Of a stretch of DNA of 46,764 nucleotides, positions 1 to 7,159 are shown in pieces. The notes under the pieces are model-generated. The model made no database searches. It saw only the letters and a list, made by a program, of their open reading frames with translations, and was not told where the DNA came from. Source of the DNA: Actinomadura sp. KC216 (GTDB taxonomy: Bacteria; Actinomycetota; Actinomycetes; Streptosporangiales; Streptosporangiaceae); NCBI RefSeq assembly GCF_004348535.1, contig NZ_SMJX01000026.1, positions 1-46,764 on the forward strand, written 5' to 3'. The position numbers were made by a program, and so were the translations under genes. Within the stretch, counting starts at the first letter, position 1. Every line of letters starts with the position of its first letter.

Positions 1-2
1 CC

Positions 3-308
3 CCCGGCCTCGGCCACTACGAGGCCACCAAGGCGGCCGTGGACGCCCTCACCCGCACCGCCGCTCTGGAGCTCGCGGGGCACGGCATCCGCGTCAACGG
101 CGTCGCTCCTGGACCGGTCCACACGCCGATGACGGCCGGGCTCATGGAGAACGCCGAGGCCCGCGCGGCCTGGGAGTCCCGCATCCCGCTGAACAGGATC
201 GCCACCACGGACGACATCGCCCCCCTGGTCCTGTTCCTGGCCTCGGACCAGGCGAACCACATCACGGGCACCGTCATCCAGGTCGACGGCGGCCAACTCC
301 TCACGTAG
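3..308 (+). CDS. SDR-family oxidoreductase, C-terminal part (5' cut by window edge)
   Basis: The frame is open from the window edge to a TAG at 306-308 and reads as the last third of a short-chain dehydrogenase/reductase. It contains the catalytic Tyr-x3-Lys motif (YEATK), the A-L-T-R-T-A-A-L-E-L helix, the RVNGVAPGPVHTPM segment after the active site that contacts the nicotinamide, and the classical C-terminal ending (LVLFLASDQANHITG, VDGG). These are hallmarks of classical FabG-like SDRs that use NAD(P)H on alcohols or ketones. The N-terminal GxxxGxG cofactor motif lies outside the window, so cofactor and substrate cannot be assigned. It is convergent with the GntR gene and separated from it by a highly structured spacer. 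Membership of the aromatic-degradation locus is possible but unproven. Confidence 0.9.
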   Translation, partial: PGLGHYEATKAAVDALTRTAALELAGHGIRVNGVAPGPVHTPMTAGLMENAEARAAWESRIPLNRIATTDDIAPLVLFLASDQANHITGTVIQVDGGQLLT

Positions 309-313
309 TTGGC

Positions 314-332
314 CCAGGGGGCGACCCCCTGG
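314..332 (+). terminator. Hairpin 6 nt after the SDR stop codon
   Basis: The arms CCAGGGGG (314-321) and CCCCCTGG (325-332) are a perfect 8-bp inverted repeat around a 3-nt loop. There is no U-tract, as is common for actinobacterial terminators. The shape resembles the hairpins at 24602-24623 and 31499-31518, which also sit just after plus-strand stop codons. Confidence 0.55.
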
Positions 333-343
333 AACCCCCGTCA

Positions 344-427
344 CGGCGCAGGCGATCCTCACGCCGCTGTTGCGGTCCGTCGTGCCCGTACAACGTGCGG
401 CGCGCGTCGCTCCGGTCGCCTGCGCCG
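344..427. repeat. 12-bp perfect inverted repeat with a 60-nt structured loop
   Basis: CGGCGCAGGCGA (344-355) is exactly complementary to TCGCCTGCGCCG (416-427). The enclosed 60 nt contain a smaller CCGC-tgtt-GCGG hairpin. No gene is apparent here. It lies between the SDR hairpin and another long inverted repeat, so it is part of a tandem array of stem-loops in the convergent spacer. It could be a transcribed structured RNA, a palindromic repetitive element or part of a bidirectional terminator region. The arms are read directly and the function is unknown. Confidence 0.6.
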
Positions 428-428
428 C

Positions 429-475
429 CGGGTCGTGCGACCTCCGGCGCTGGGCGCCTACGGCCGCACGACCCG
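429..475. repeat. 11-bp perfect inverted repeat
   Basis: CGGGTCGTGCG (429-439) pairs exactly with CGCACGACCCG (465-475). The 25-nt loop contains the self-complementary GGCGCTGGGCGCC segment. It begins one base after the preceding inverted repeat ends, so the two would form adjacent stems in RNA. Confidence 0.6.
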
Positions 476-499
476 TGGCCCCGGCTGAGCTTGAAACGC

Positions 500-538
500 C
501 GAAGGCGCCTTCCTCCAACCCGGGGGAAGGCGCCTTCG
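500..538 (-). terminator. 14-bp perfect stem-loop downstream of the GntR gene
   Basis: CGAAGGCGCCTTCC (500-513) and GGAAGGCGCCTTCG (525-538) form a perfect 14-bp stem with an 11-nt loop. On the minus strand it begins 9 nt after the GntR stop, so it is well placed as that gene's terminator. Being symmetrical, it could also stop rightward transcription from the SDR gene. There is no U-tract. Each arm contains the self-complementary GAAGGCGCCTTC. Confidence 0.65.
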
Positions 539-547
539 ATGTTCTCG

Positions 548-1222
548 TTACTTATGCGGGACGGCGCTGTGGAGGGCGTCGGCCGTGGCGTTCTTGTGGG
601 CGCAGGCGACGCGTTCGATCTCGCCCGGGTCGGCGCCCTTGGAGATGAGTTCCAGGATGCGCTCGTGCTCGACGACGGAGCGGCGGGCGCGGCCGGGGAC
701 GTAGGTGAAGGTGGAGCGGCGCATGTGGTCAAGGCGCGTCCACTCGGCCTCCAGCAGGGCCTTCAGGTGCGCGTCGGGGCAGTGCTCGTAGATGGAGAAG
801 TGGAACTCCCGGTTGAGCGCGGTGAACGCGGTGGGGTCGAACTCCTCCAGCGCCTCGACCATGCGGTCGTTGATCTTGCGCGAGCGGCCGATCTCGCCGG
901 CCTTCATGTACGGCGCGGAGATGGCGGTGGCGTAGCCCTCCAGGCGGGCCAGGATCTGCAGCGTGTGCTCCACCTGCTCGGCCTCGAAGACCGCGACGCG
1001 GGCGCCGACGTTGCGCACCACCTCGACGAGCCCGTCGGACTGGAGGCGGCGCAGCGCCTCGCGCAGCGGGATGGTGCTAACCCCGGTCTCCTGGGCGAGC
1101 TGGTTGATGACCAACCGGTAGCCGGGCACGTAGGTGCCCTCCAGAATGCGCGACCGCAGCAGTTCGTAGCAGAACTCGGCCTTGCTCTCCTTGGTCTGGT
1201 CCTGCTTCTTCGCGGCAGTCAC
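548..1222 (-). CDS. GntR-family transcriptional regulator (FCD subfamily)
   Basis: This 224-residue protein starts at a GTG (1222) preceded by GAGGAG. The N-terminal winged helix-turn-helix covers about residues 15-80 (LRSRILEGTYVPGYRL, TGVSTIPLREALRRLQSDGLV), which is the GntR signature. A C-terminal all-helical FCD ligand domain covers about residues 90-215, with Asp/Asn and His residues typical of the metal/ligand pocket (NREFHFSIYEH; VVEHERILE). FCD regulators are usually repressors of carboxylic- or aromatic-acid catabolism. The gene sits next to a homoprotocatechuate meta-cleavage operon across a divergent promoter region with two repeated 18-bp elements, so control of that operon is the natural inference. 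It probably shares a transcript with the hydrolase gene 45 nt upstream. Confidence 0.88.
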   Translation of the reverse strand: MTAAKKQDQTKESKAEFCYELLRSRILEGTYVPGYRLVINQLAQETGVSTIPLREALRRLQSDGLVEVVRNVGARVAVFEAEQVEHTLQILARLEGYATAISAPYMKAGEIGRSRKINDRMVEALEEFDPTAFTALNREFHFSIYEHCPDAHLKALLEAEWTRLDHMRRSTFTYVPGRARRSVVEHERILELISKGADPGEIERVACAHKNATADALHSAVPHK

Positions 1223-1267
1223 CCGGTTCTCCTCATCTTCGGCCCCACACCCCCCGGAACGACCCTG

Positions 1268-1999
1268 TCACCGCGACAGCGCGTCCAGCACGGCGGCGCG
1301 GAAGGCCGAGCCGCCCAGCACCTCGTGGTGGGCGCCCGGCACCGTGACCAGTCGCGCCTCGCCGAGCTCTTCGGCGAGGTCTCCGATTCCTCGTGTCAGC
1401 TCATCATTGTCGCCGACGACGAACACCGGAAGGACTTTGGCGTTCCAGGCACCGCCCGCGAACGGCGTCGAGCGCAGGCCCTCGACGCACAGCGCGAGCC
1501 CGGCCGCGCGGTCGCCGTGGGAGGTGATCATGCCGGCGATCATTCCGGTGAACGGGTCGGCGGGCTCGGCGCCCTCGCGGACGGCGCGGTGCAGCGCCTC
1601 GACGTCCACGGCGGTGAACGGCTCGGCGGGGCTGAGCCCGCCCAGCACGGTGCGTTCCACGCGGTCGGGGGCCGTCGCGGCGAGCTCCCATGCGATCCTG
1701 GCACCGAGCGAGTAACCGGCCGCGTCGACGGTGGAGTACCCGGCGCGGTCCAGGACGGCGACGAGGTCGGCGGCGATGGCCGGAGCGGTGGCCTCCGCGG
1801 AGGCGGAAGGCGGGGCGCTCTCCCCGTGGCCGGGCAGGTCCGGGACGACGACCGTCCGCCCGGCGGCGGTGAGCGCCTCGGCGATGCCGGTGTCGACCCA
1901 GTCGGCCTTCCCGTCCGAGCAGAGGCCGTGCACGAGGAGCACGGGCGGCGCGTCCACCGGATCGGCGGACGTGAACGTGCGAACGGCGAGGTCGCCCAT
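1268..1999 (-). CDS. Alpha/beta-fold hydrolase
   Basis: A 243-residue alpha/beta hydrolase with an oxyanion HG motif (LLVHGLCSDG, 22-30), the nucleophile elbow GYSLG (Ser97), an acidic residue in VVGDNDEL and a C-terminal catalytic His in PGAHHEV. The ATG at 1999 has AGGAGG about 10 nt upstream. The fold covers esterases, C-C bond (meta-cleavage product) hydrolases and lactonases. Its position, divergent from hpaD/hpaE and co-directional with the GntR gene, suggests a role in aromatic catabolism, such as releasing substrate from an ester or hydrolysing a side product. The substrate cannot be read from the sequence. The homoprotocatechuate route itself uses a dehydrogenase and not a hydrolase for the ring-cleavage product, so this is probably an accessory enzyme. 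Confidence 0.85.
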   Translation of the reverse strand: MGDLAVRTFTSADPVDAPPVLLVHGLCSDGKADWVDTGIAEALTAAGRTVVVPDLPGHGESAPPSASAEATAPAIAADLVAVLDRAGYSTVDAAGYSLGARIAWELAATAPDRVERTVLGGLSPAEPFTAVDVEALHRAVREGAEPADPFTGMIAGMITSHGDRAAGLALCVEGLRSTPFAGGAWNAKVLPVFVVGDNDELTRGIGDLAEELGEARLVTVPGAHHEVLGGSAFRAAVLDALSR

Positions 2000-2020
2000 C
2001 CGTCAAGCACCTCCTAGAGG

Positions 2021-2152
2021 ATTTCGCATACGATTTGCGATCATACTGCACGGGAACATCGGGTTCCGCTCCCGGTCGTCTCGCATCTTGGAACGGTTGA
2101 AGCGAGATGTATTGCACTCTCGTCATCGTGCATGACTTCATATACGATTTGC
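2021..2152. promoter_or_regulatory. Divergent control region with two 18-bp direct repeats (candidate GntR operators)
   Basis: ATTTCGCATACGATTTGC (2021-2038) and ACTTCATATACGATTTGC (2135-2152) agree at 15 of 18 positions and share ATACGATTTGC exactly. One lies 22 nt upstream of the hydrolase start and the other 50 nt upstream of the FAH-RraA start, so each flanks one of the two divergent promoters. The first copy also contains an inverted TCGCA-N7-TGCGA. The AT-rich core with imperfect dyad fits GntR/FCD binding sites. The repeats are observed; regulator assignment is inference. Confidence 0.6.
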
Positions 2153-2201
2153 TCAGACCTGATGCCAGGTTCGTTCCCGTCCCGTCACAGGAGAGCTCGC
2201 A

Positions 2202-3632
2202 GTGCCGCACCCGCTGGGCGACCGGCCCTCGAAGATCATTGCCGTCCACCTCAACTTCCCGTCCCGCGCGAGGGAGCGCGGGCGCATCCCCTCCGAGCCC
2301 TCGTACTTCCTCAAGCCGCCCTCCTCCCTCGCCGGGACCGGCGACCCCCTGGCCCGCCCGGCCGGCTGCGAGCTCATGACGTTCGAGGGCGAGATCGCCC
2401 TGGTCATCGGGCGGCGCGCGCACCGGGTGGCGCCCGGCGAGGCGTGGGAGCACGTCGGGTGGGTGACGGCCGCCAACGACGCGGGCGTGCACGACATGAA
2501 GTGGGCCGACCGCGGCTCCAACCTGCGCTCCAAGGGCGCGGACGGGTTCACCCCGATCGGGCCGCGGCTGCTCGACGCCCGCGCCCTCGACCCGGCGGCG
2601 CTGCGGATCCGCACCTGGGTGAACGGCGAGATCGTCCAGGACGACACCAGCGACACGCTCCTGTTCCCGTTCGCGGCGCTCGTCGCCGACCTGTCCCGGC
2701 TGGTCACCCTTGAGGCGGGCGACGTGATCCTCACCGGGACCCCGGCGGGCGCGTCGGTGGCCGGGCCGGGCGACACCGTCGAGGTCGAGGTCACCGCCGG
2801 CCCGCAATCTACCGGACGGCTGTCCAACACGGTGGTGCAGGCGGGCCCGCTCGACGGCTGGGGCGCGATGCCGCGCGCCGACGACGCCGCCCGCGCCGAC
2901 GCCTGGGGCTCGGCCTATGTGGCGAAGGCCACGCTCGACGAGGCCGTCGCGGAGGCGCTGCGCGGCCTGTCGACCGCCACGCTCAGCTCCCAGATGCGCA
3001 AGCGGGGCCTGCAGCACATGTCGATCGACGGCGTCCACCCGGCGGGCGGCGACGGCGTGAAGATGGTCGGGACGGCCCACACGCTCCGCTACCTGCCGCT
3101 CCGCGAGGACCTGTTCGAGCGCCACGGCGGCGGCATGAACGCGCAGAAGCGCGCCATCGAGGAGCTGCGCCCCGGCCAGGTCCTCGTGATGGACGCGCGC
3201 CGCGACGCCTCGTCCGGGACGATCGGCGACATCCTCGCGCTGCGGGCCGCGAAGCGCGGCGCCGCGGGCGTCGTCACCGACGGCGGACTCCGCGACAGCG
3301 CGACCGTCGCCGCCATGGACCTGCCCGTCTTCCACGCGGGCGCGCACCCGGCCGTGCTCGGCCGCCGCCACGTCCCCTGGGACACCGGGCTGCCGATCTC
3401 CTGCGGCGGCGCGCTCGTCCAGCCCGGGGACGTCCTGGTCGGCGACGCCGACGGCGTCGTCGTCATCCCCCCGGACATCGTCGAGGGCCTCGCCGCCGAC
3501 GCCGCCGAGCAGGAGGCGCAGGAGCGCTTCATCACCGAGCGCGTCGCCGAGGGCGAGCCCGTCGACGGCCTCTACCCGCTCGGGCCGCGCTGGCGCGAGC
3601 ATTACGAGACCTGGCGCCGCGACCACAGCTGA
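2202..3632 (+). CDS. Fused fumarylacetoacetate-hydrolase-family / RraA-family protein (homoprotocatechuate lower pathway)
   Basis: The 476-residue protein starts at GTG 2202 with AGGAGAG 6 nt upstream. Residues 10-225 are an FAH/HpaG-type domain: metal ligands in FEGEIALVIG (Glu62, Glu64) and ANDAGVHD (Asp93), and the signature GDVILTGTPAG (173-183). Residues about 245-450 are an RraA-like domain with GTIGDILALRAAKRG and TDGGLRD, giving the expected Asp343, Arg364 and Asp365 of HMG/CHA-type aldolases and oxaloacetate decarboxylases. In the HPC pathway HpaG decarboxylates and isomerises the carboxymethyl-hydroxymuconate product. Only one FAH domain is present here, whereas E. coli HpaG has two. 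The RraA half could supply the pyruvate-releasing aldolase or a decarboxylase step. It is first in a four-gene operon with DapA-like, hpaE and hpaD genes. Confidence 0.85.
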   Translation: MPHPLGDRPSKIIAVHLNFPSRARERGRIPSEPSYFLKPPSSLAGTGDPLARPAGCELMTFEGEIALVIGRRAHRVAPGEAWEHVGWVTAANDAGVHDMKWADRGSNLRSKGADGFTPIGPRLLDARALDPAALRIRTWVNGEIVQDDTSDTLLFPFAALVADLSRLVTLEAGDVILTGTPAGASVAGPGDTVEVEVTAGPQSTGRLSNTVVQAGPLDGWGAMPRADDAARADAWGSAYVAKATLDEAVAEALRGLSTATLSSQMRKRGLQHMSIDGVHPAGGDGVKMVGTAHTLRYLPLREDLFERHGGGMNAQKRAIEELRPGQVLVMDARRDASSGTIGDILALRAAKRGAAGVVTDGGLRDSATVAAMDLPVFHAGAHPAVLGRRHVPWDTGLPISCGGALVQPGDVLVGDADGVVVIPPDIVEGLAADAAEQEAQERFITERVAEGEPVDGLYPLGPRWREHYETWRRDHS

Positions 3633-3663
3633 GACCGCAGCTCAGAGCCTTCGAGGAGCAACG

Positions 3664-4584
3664 TTGAAGTTCCGCACCGACCCGGCCACGATCCGCGGGT
3701 CCATCGCGCCCGTCGTCACGCCGTTCACCGCCGAGGGCGCCGTCGACCACGACGCGCTGCGCGGCCTGATCCGCTGGCAGCTGGAGTCCGGCTCGCACGG
3801 GGTGTCCCTCGGCGGCTCGACCGGCGAGCCGAGCGCGCAGACCGCGGCCGAGCGCATCGCCGCGATCCGCACGGCCGCCGACGAGGTCGCCGACCGCGTC
3901 CCGTTCCTGCCCGGCACCGGATCGGCGAAGCTGGACGAGACCCTGGAGATCACCGCGGCGGCCCGCGAGGCCGGAGCCGACGCGGCCCTGATCATCACCC
4001 CCTACTACGCGCGGCCCACCCAGAACGCCCTGTACGACTGGTACGCGACCGTCGCGCGCGAGTTCCCCGACCTGCCGCTCGTGATCTACAACGTCCCGTC
4101 CCGGACGGCCGTGGACATCGCGCCGGAGACCGTCCGGCGGCTGTTCGCCGACTTCGACAACGTCGTCGGGATCAAGGAGACGACCAAGGACTTCGAGCAC
4201 TTCTCCCGCGTGCTGCACGCCTGCGGGCCCGAGCTGCTCGTCTGGTCCGGGATCGAGCTGCTGTGCCTGCCGCTGCTCGCCCTCGGCGGCGCCGGGTTCA
4301 TCAGCGCCGTGACCAACCTCGCGCCCGCCGCCGTCGCGCGGATGTACGAGCTGTGGACGGCCGGCGACCACGCCGCCGCCCGCGACCTGCACTACCGCCT
4401 GCACCCCCTGGTGGACCTGCTGTTCGTCGAGACCAACCCGGCGCCCGCCAAGTGGGTGCTTGAGCGGCAGGGCCGGATCCCGTCCGGGCACGTCCGGCCG
4501 CCGCTCGCGGCGCCGTCCGGCGACGCCCAGGCGCGCATCCGCGCCCTGCTCGACCAGGGCGGCGACCTCACCGCGGGGATCTGA
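3664..4584 (+). CDS. Dihydrodipicolinate synthase (DapA)-family lyase
   Basis: A 306-residue class I (Schiff base) aldolase-like TIM barrel. The start is TTG 3664 with GAGGAG 5 nt upstream. Visible family features are GSTGE (51-55, pyruvate-binding loop), Tyr115 in PYYARP, Tyr142/Arg147 in YNVPSRT, and the Schiff-base Lys171 in GIKETT. The family includes DapA, N-acetylneuraminate lyase, KDG aldolases and hydratase-aldolases for aromatic cleavage products. Because the gene lies between the HpaG-like fusion and hpaE, lysine biosynthesis is unlikely. A lyase for 4-hydroxy-2-oxoheptanedioate (giving pyruvate and succinate semialdehyde) or a related 2-oxo acid is the best inference. The usual HpaI-type class II aldolase and the HpaH hydratase are absent from the window. 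Confidence 0.85.
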   Translation: MKFRTDPATIRGSIAPVVTPFTAEGAVDHDALRGLIRWQLESGSHGVSLGGSTGEPSAQTAAERIAAIRTAADEVADRVPFLPGTGSAKLDETLEITAAAREAGADAALIITPYYARPTQNALYDWYATVAREFPDLPLVIYNVPSRTAVDIAPETVRRLFADFDNVVGIKETTKDFEHFSRVLHACGPELLVWSGIELLCLPLLALGGAGFISAVTNLAPAAVARMYELWTAGDHAAARDLHYRLHPLVDLLFVETNPAPAKWVLERQGRIPSGHVRPPLAAPSGDAQARIRALLDQGGDLTAGI

Positions 4585-4634
4585 CGCACGATCCCCGCGC
4601 AGCGCCGTCCCACAACGAACCGGAAGAGAGCACG

Positions 4635-6140
4635 ATGTCCCTCCCCTCCTCCCCCGACCGTCCCGACGGACTCCCGGAGCGCATCCGGCACTGGATCGGC
4701 GGCGAGCCCGCCGACAGCGCCGACGGCGCGGTCTTCGACGTCGTGGACCCCGTCTCCAACGCCCCCTACGCCACCTGCGCCGCGGGCGGGCCCGCCGACA
4801 TCGGCCGCGCCGTCGCGGCGGCCCGCGCGGCGTTCCCCGCCTGGTCCGCCGTCGGCAACCGCGAGCGCGCCACGATCCTGAACCGGATCGCCGACGCCGT
4901 CGAGGCGCGCGAGGACCGGCTCTCCGCGTTCGAGTCGTTCGACTCCGGGCTTCCGATCACGCAGGCGCGCGGCCAGGCCCGCCGCGCCGCCGAGAACTTC
5001 CGCTACTTCGCCGACGTGATCGTCGCGCTCGGCGAGGAGGCGTACCGGGTCGGCGACCAGCAGCTCAACTACGTGGTCCGGACGCCCGCCGGCGTCGCCG
5101 GGCTGATCACCCCGTGGAACACGCCGTTCATGCTGGAGAGCTGGAAGCTCGCCCCGGCGCTCGCGGCCGGCTGCACGCTGGTGCTGAAGCCCGCCGAGTG
5201 GACGCCGCTGTCGGCGACCCTGTGGGCCGAGATCTTCACCGAGGCGGGGGTGCCCGCCGGGGTGGTCAACATCGTGCACGGCATCGGCGAGGTCGCGGGC
5301 CAGGCCCTGGTCGACCACCCGGACGTGCCGCTGCTGTCGTTCACCGGCTCCACCGATACCGGCCGGCACATCATGCGCTGCTCCGCGGACGGCCTGAAGG
5401 CGCTGTCGATGGAGCTCGGCGGCAAGTCCCCGGTCGTGGTGTTCGCCGACGCCGACCTCGACGCGGCCCTCGACTCGGTCGTCTTCGGGGTGTTCTCGCT
5501 GAACGGCGAGCGCTGCACGGCCGGGTCCCGGGTGCTGGTGGAGCGGCCGATCTACGAGGAGTTCTCCCGGCGGATCGCCGAGCGGGCCGAGCGGGTCAGG
5601 GTCGGGCTGCCGTCCGACCCCGCCACCGAGGTCGGCGCCCTCGTGCACACCGAGCACTACGCGCGCGTCCTGGAGTACGTGGAGATCGGGCAGCGGGAGG
5701 CCAAGCTGATCGCGGGCGGCACGCGCCCCGCGCACCTGCCCGAGGGCAACTACCTGCAGCCCGCCGTGTTCACCGACGTCCCCCGCGACGCCCGGATCTT
5801 CCAGGAGGAGATCTTCGGCCCGGTGGTGGCGCTCGCGCCGTTCGACGACGAGGACGAGGCGGTCGAGCTCGCCAACGCCACCCGCTACGGCCTCGCCGCC
5901 TACGTCTGGACGAGCGACCTGCGCCGCGGCCACCGCATCGCCCACGGCGTCGCCTCGGGTATGGTCTGGATCAACTCGCACAACGTCCGTGACCTGCGCA
6001 CTCCCTTCGGCGGCGTGAAGGACTCGGGGGTCGGCAGGGAGGGCGGCGCGCACAGCATCGACTTCTTCTCCGAGTCCAAGATCGTCCACGTGATGCTCGG
6101 CGAGGTGCACACGCCTCGCTTCGGCGTTCAGGAGAAATGA
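4635..6140 (+). CDS. hpaE: 5-carboxymethyl-2-hydroxymuconate semialdehyde dehydrogenase
   Basis: A 501-residue NAD-dependent aldehyde dehydrogenase, full length for the family. ATG 4635 is preceded by GGAAGAGAG. Catalytic elements are Asn162 (PWNTPF), Lys185 (LKPAE), the FTGST loop (236-240), general base Glu260 (MELGGK) and nucleophile Cys294 (NGERCTAGS). The GERCTAGSR context and the C-terminal PFGGVKDSGVGREGG segment are typical of the HpaE branch. Its stop overlaps the downstream dioxygenase start, so the two are translationally coupled. HpaE oxidises the semialdehyde formed when HpaD opens the ring, giving 5-carboxymethyl-2-hydroxymuconate for the HpaG-like enzyme upstream. The general ALDH assignment is certain; the HpaE assignment rests strongly on the neighbour. 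Confidence 0.92.
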   Translation: MSLPSSPDRPDGLPERIRHWIGGEPADSADGAVFDVVDPVSNAPYATCAAGGPADIGRAVAAARAAFPAWSAVGNRERATILNRIADAVEAREDRLSAFESFDSGLPITQARGQARRAAENFRYFADVIVALGEEAYRVGDQQLNYVVRTPAGVAGLITPWNTPFMLESWKLAPALAAGCTLVLKPAEWTPLSATLWAEIFTEAGVPAGVVNIVHGIGEVAGQALVDHPDVPLLSFTGSTDTGRHIMRCSADGLKALSMELGGKSPVVVFADADLDAALDSVVFGVFSLNGERCTAGSRVLVERPIYEEFSRRIAERAERVRVGLPSDPATEVGALVHTEHYARVLEYVEIGQREAKLIAGGTRPAHLPEGNYLQPAVFTDVPRDARIFQEEIFGPVVALAPFDDEDEAVELANATRYGLAAYVWTSDLRRGHRIAHGVASGMVWINSHNVRDLRTPFGGVKDSGVGREGGAHSIDFFSESKIVHVMLGEVHTPRFGVQEK

Positions 6141-7156
6141 TGAGCACTCCTCCCCCCGACGTCGTCCGCTCCGCCTACGCGCAGCTGGCCGTCACCGACC
6201 TGGCCGCGGCCCGGTGGTTCTGGGTCGACATGCTCGGCCTGCACGTCCAGCACGAGGAGACCGATGCCCTCTACCTGCGCGGCACCGACGAGCTGACCCA
6301 CCATTCGCTGGTGCTGCGCAAGGGCCCGGTCGCGGCCCTCGACCACCTCGCCTACCGGGTCCGGACGCCCGAGGACGTCGACCGCGCCGAGAAGTTCTTC
6401 ACCGAGCTCGGCCGCCCCGTCCGGCGGATCCGCCCGGACGAGGGCACCCACGGTGTCGGCGACGCGGTCCGCGCCGTCGACCCGCTCGGCTTCACCGTCG
6501 AGTTCTTCCACGACATCGCCCGCGGCGAGCGCCTCATCCAGCGCTACGACCTGCACCGCGGCGCGCAGATCGCGCGGCTCGACCACTTCAACATCTGCAC
6601 GCCCGACATCCCCGCCGCCTACGACCACTACAAGTCGCTCGGGTTCGGCTGCTCGGAGACGATCGAGGGCGACGAGCACGAGCTGTACGCGGCGTGGATG
6701 TACCGGAAGCAGACCGTCCACGACGTCGCGTTCACCGGCGGCGCCGGGCCGCGCCTGCACCACCTCGGGGTGGCGACGCACGAGTCCCACCAGGTCCTGC
6801 ACACCGCCGACATCTTCGGGTCGCTGCGCAAGGAGCACCACATCGAGCGGGGCCCCGGGCGGCACGGCGTGTCCAACGCCTTCTACGTCTACCTCCGCGA
6901 CCCCGACGGGCACCGGGTGGAGGTCTACACCTCCGACTACTACACCGGCGACCCCGACCACGAGACGTACCGGTGGAACGTCCACGACGACCGCCGCCGC
7001 GACTTCTGGGGCAACGCGGTGATCGAGTCCTGGTACAAGGAGGCCAGCCCCGTCCTCGACCTCGACGGGAACATCCAGCCGGTCTCGGAGTCGGCGCTGG
7101 ACGAGTCGGCGGTGAAGGTCGGCGCCGACGGCCTCGGGATCATCGAGCCGTCCTGA
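6140..7156 (+). CDS. hpaD: 3,4-dihydroxyphenylacetate (homoprotocatechuate) 2,3-dioxygenase, type I extradiol
   Basis: The protein closely resembles the well-studied Brevibacterium fuscum/Arthrobacter HPCD along its whole length: RLDHFN, KQTVHD, HIERGPGRHGVSNAFY, DPDGHR and DYYTGDPD. Counting from the first of two adjacent ATGs (6137), the metal ligands are His150, His209 and Glu262, with the second-sphere His195 and Tyr252 matching the catalytic His200 and Tyr257 of the B. fuscum enzyme. AGGAG at 6130-6134 is only 2 nt from 6137 but 5 nt from 6140, so the second ATG is preferred. It cleaves the ring of homoprotocatechuate with O2 next to a hydroxyl (Fe(II) or Mn(II)). It is last in the operon. 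The upstream 4-hydroxyphenylacetate hydroxylase (hpaB) is not in the window. Confidence 0.95.
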   Translation: MSTPPPDVVRSAYAQLAVTDLAAARWFWVDMLGLHVQHEETDALYLRGTDELTHHSLVLRKGPVAALDHLAYRVRTPEDVDRAEKFFTELGRPVRRIRPDEGTHGVGDAVRAVDPLGFTVEFFHDIARGERLIQRYDLHRGAQIARLDHFNICTPDIPAAYDHYKSLGFGCSETIEGDEHELYAAWMYRKQTVHDVAFTGGAGPRLHHLGVATHESHQVLHTADIFGSLRKEHHIERGPGRHGVSNAFYVYLRDPDGHRVEVYTSDYYTGDPDHETYRWNVHDDRRRDFWGNAVIESWYKEASPVLDLDGNIQPVSESALDESAVKVGADGLGIIEPS

Positions 7157-7159
7157 CGT

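Noticed and set aside
395..2017. A 540-codon open frame antisense to the GntR and hydrolase genes
   Set aside because: The opposite strand carries conserved GntR and alpha/beta-hydrolase proteins with proper starts. Long antisense frames are expected at this GC content, and the translation is Gly/Arg/Asp-rich with no recognisable motif.
1404..3626. A 740-codon minus-strand open frame across the hydrolase/FAH-RraA region
   Set aside because: It crosses a divergent promoter region and lies antisense to the FAH-RraA fusion. Its low-complexity Ala/Arg/Gly translation has no motif.
3664..4584. The DapA-family gene as the biosynthetic dapA
   Set aside because: It lies inside a homoprotocatechuate operon between the HpaG-like fusion and hpaE, and other lysine genes are absent, so a catabolic lyase is more likely.
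4392..6110. A 572-codon minus-strand frame antisense to hpaE
   Set aside because: It is a shadow of the highly conserved aldehyde dehydrogenase; the translation has no domain.
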